Of a stretch of DNA of 38,802 bases, positions 38,663 through 38,802 are shown in pieces. The stretch's first letter is position 1. Every line of letters begins with the position of its first letter. The notes under the pieces were generated by a model. The model was not told the DNA's origin. It did no database searches and saw nothing but the letters and a program-made list of their open reading frames with translations. Made by a program: the position numbers and the translations under genes. The stretch is from Intoshia linei (Eukaryota; Orthonectida; Rhopaluridae), in NCBI GenBank assembly GCA_001642005.1, contig LWCA01000224.1:1-38802 (forward strand), in the 5' to 3' direction.

Positions 38663-38802
38663 ATTTAACAGCCTACTGTACAACTTAAGTTAAATGTACT
38701 AATACTAATAATTAAGATTTTTTCTACAGGATCACTAAAATTATACCATAAATCACTGGTTGTTGTATCCTGACTTGGACATATCGAAAAGAGAAATAAT
38801 TA
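38663..38802 (-). CDS. Possible upstream exon at the window edge
   Basis: The minus strand is open from the window edge to a stop near 38663 and reads protein-like text with spaced cysteines: FSICPSQDTTTSDLWYNFSD. A GT donor follows NFSDP. It could be part of the cyclase ectodomain or of another minus-strand gene. No family is recognised, and the assembly join 100 bp away adds doubt. Confidence 0.3.

Overview
The window is very AT-rich and looks like an animal nuclear genome with unusually small introns. About half of the 50-odd introns I could place are 34-60 nt long, and all fit GT-AG with intact reading frame. The genes are metazoan housekeeping or signalling genes: chaperonin CCT5, a cyclophilin, an extended synaptotagmin, a gelsolin/severin-type actin protein and a receptor guanylate cyclase. 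The mobile DNA is mostly hAT-type. A compact, possibly parasitic invertebrate (for example an orthonectid-like animal) would fit, but the sequence alone does not fix the taxon.

Layout. 1-1332: AT-rich repeat-derived DNA. 1333-3560 (+): CCT5, 11 exons, 540 aa. 3561-6903: intergenic, with a 77-bp hAT mini-element and a textbook piggyBac-type MITE. 6904-8051 (+): decayed hAT transposase. 9017-14431 (-): extended synaptotagmin, 16 exons, 592 aa, interrupted by repeats in introns. 14491-15172 (-): cyclophilin A-type isomerase, 6 exons, 164 aa, only 59 bp upstream of the synaptotagmin start codon. 15173-18154: intergenic with a minisatellite and repeat ends. About 18155-20100 (-): an unrecognised helix-rich protein with at least four exons. 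20862-21065 (-): a small one-finger zinc-finger ORF. 21666-29244 (-): gelsolin/severin-type protein, 12 exons found, whose 3.3-kb second intron carries an internally deleted hAT element with a perfect 8-bp target duplication. 31665-36583 (-): cytoplasmic part of a receptor guanylate cyclase (14 exons, 587 aa), perhaps with a transmembrane exon at 37330-37369. The ectodomain lies upstream or outside the window. 37842-38802: repeats, an assembly join and a possible further minus-strand exon.

The order on the minus strand is guanylate cyclase, gelsolin, zinc fin­ger, unknown, cyclophilin, synaptotagmin: six genes in one direction. Only CCT5 is on the plus strand. The genes do not form one pathway. 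The cyclophilin-synaptotagmin pair is the one place where spacing suggests co-transcription. The most notable content is the mobile DNA: nine hAT-type elements or MITEs with recognisable ends (three with perfect target duplications), one piggyBac MITE, a 57-bp minisatellite at two loci, and a dispersed family whose ends look like Helitron/MITE ends. I found no rRNA, tRNA or CRISPR.
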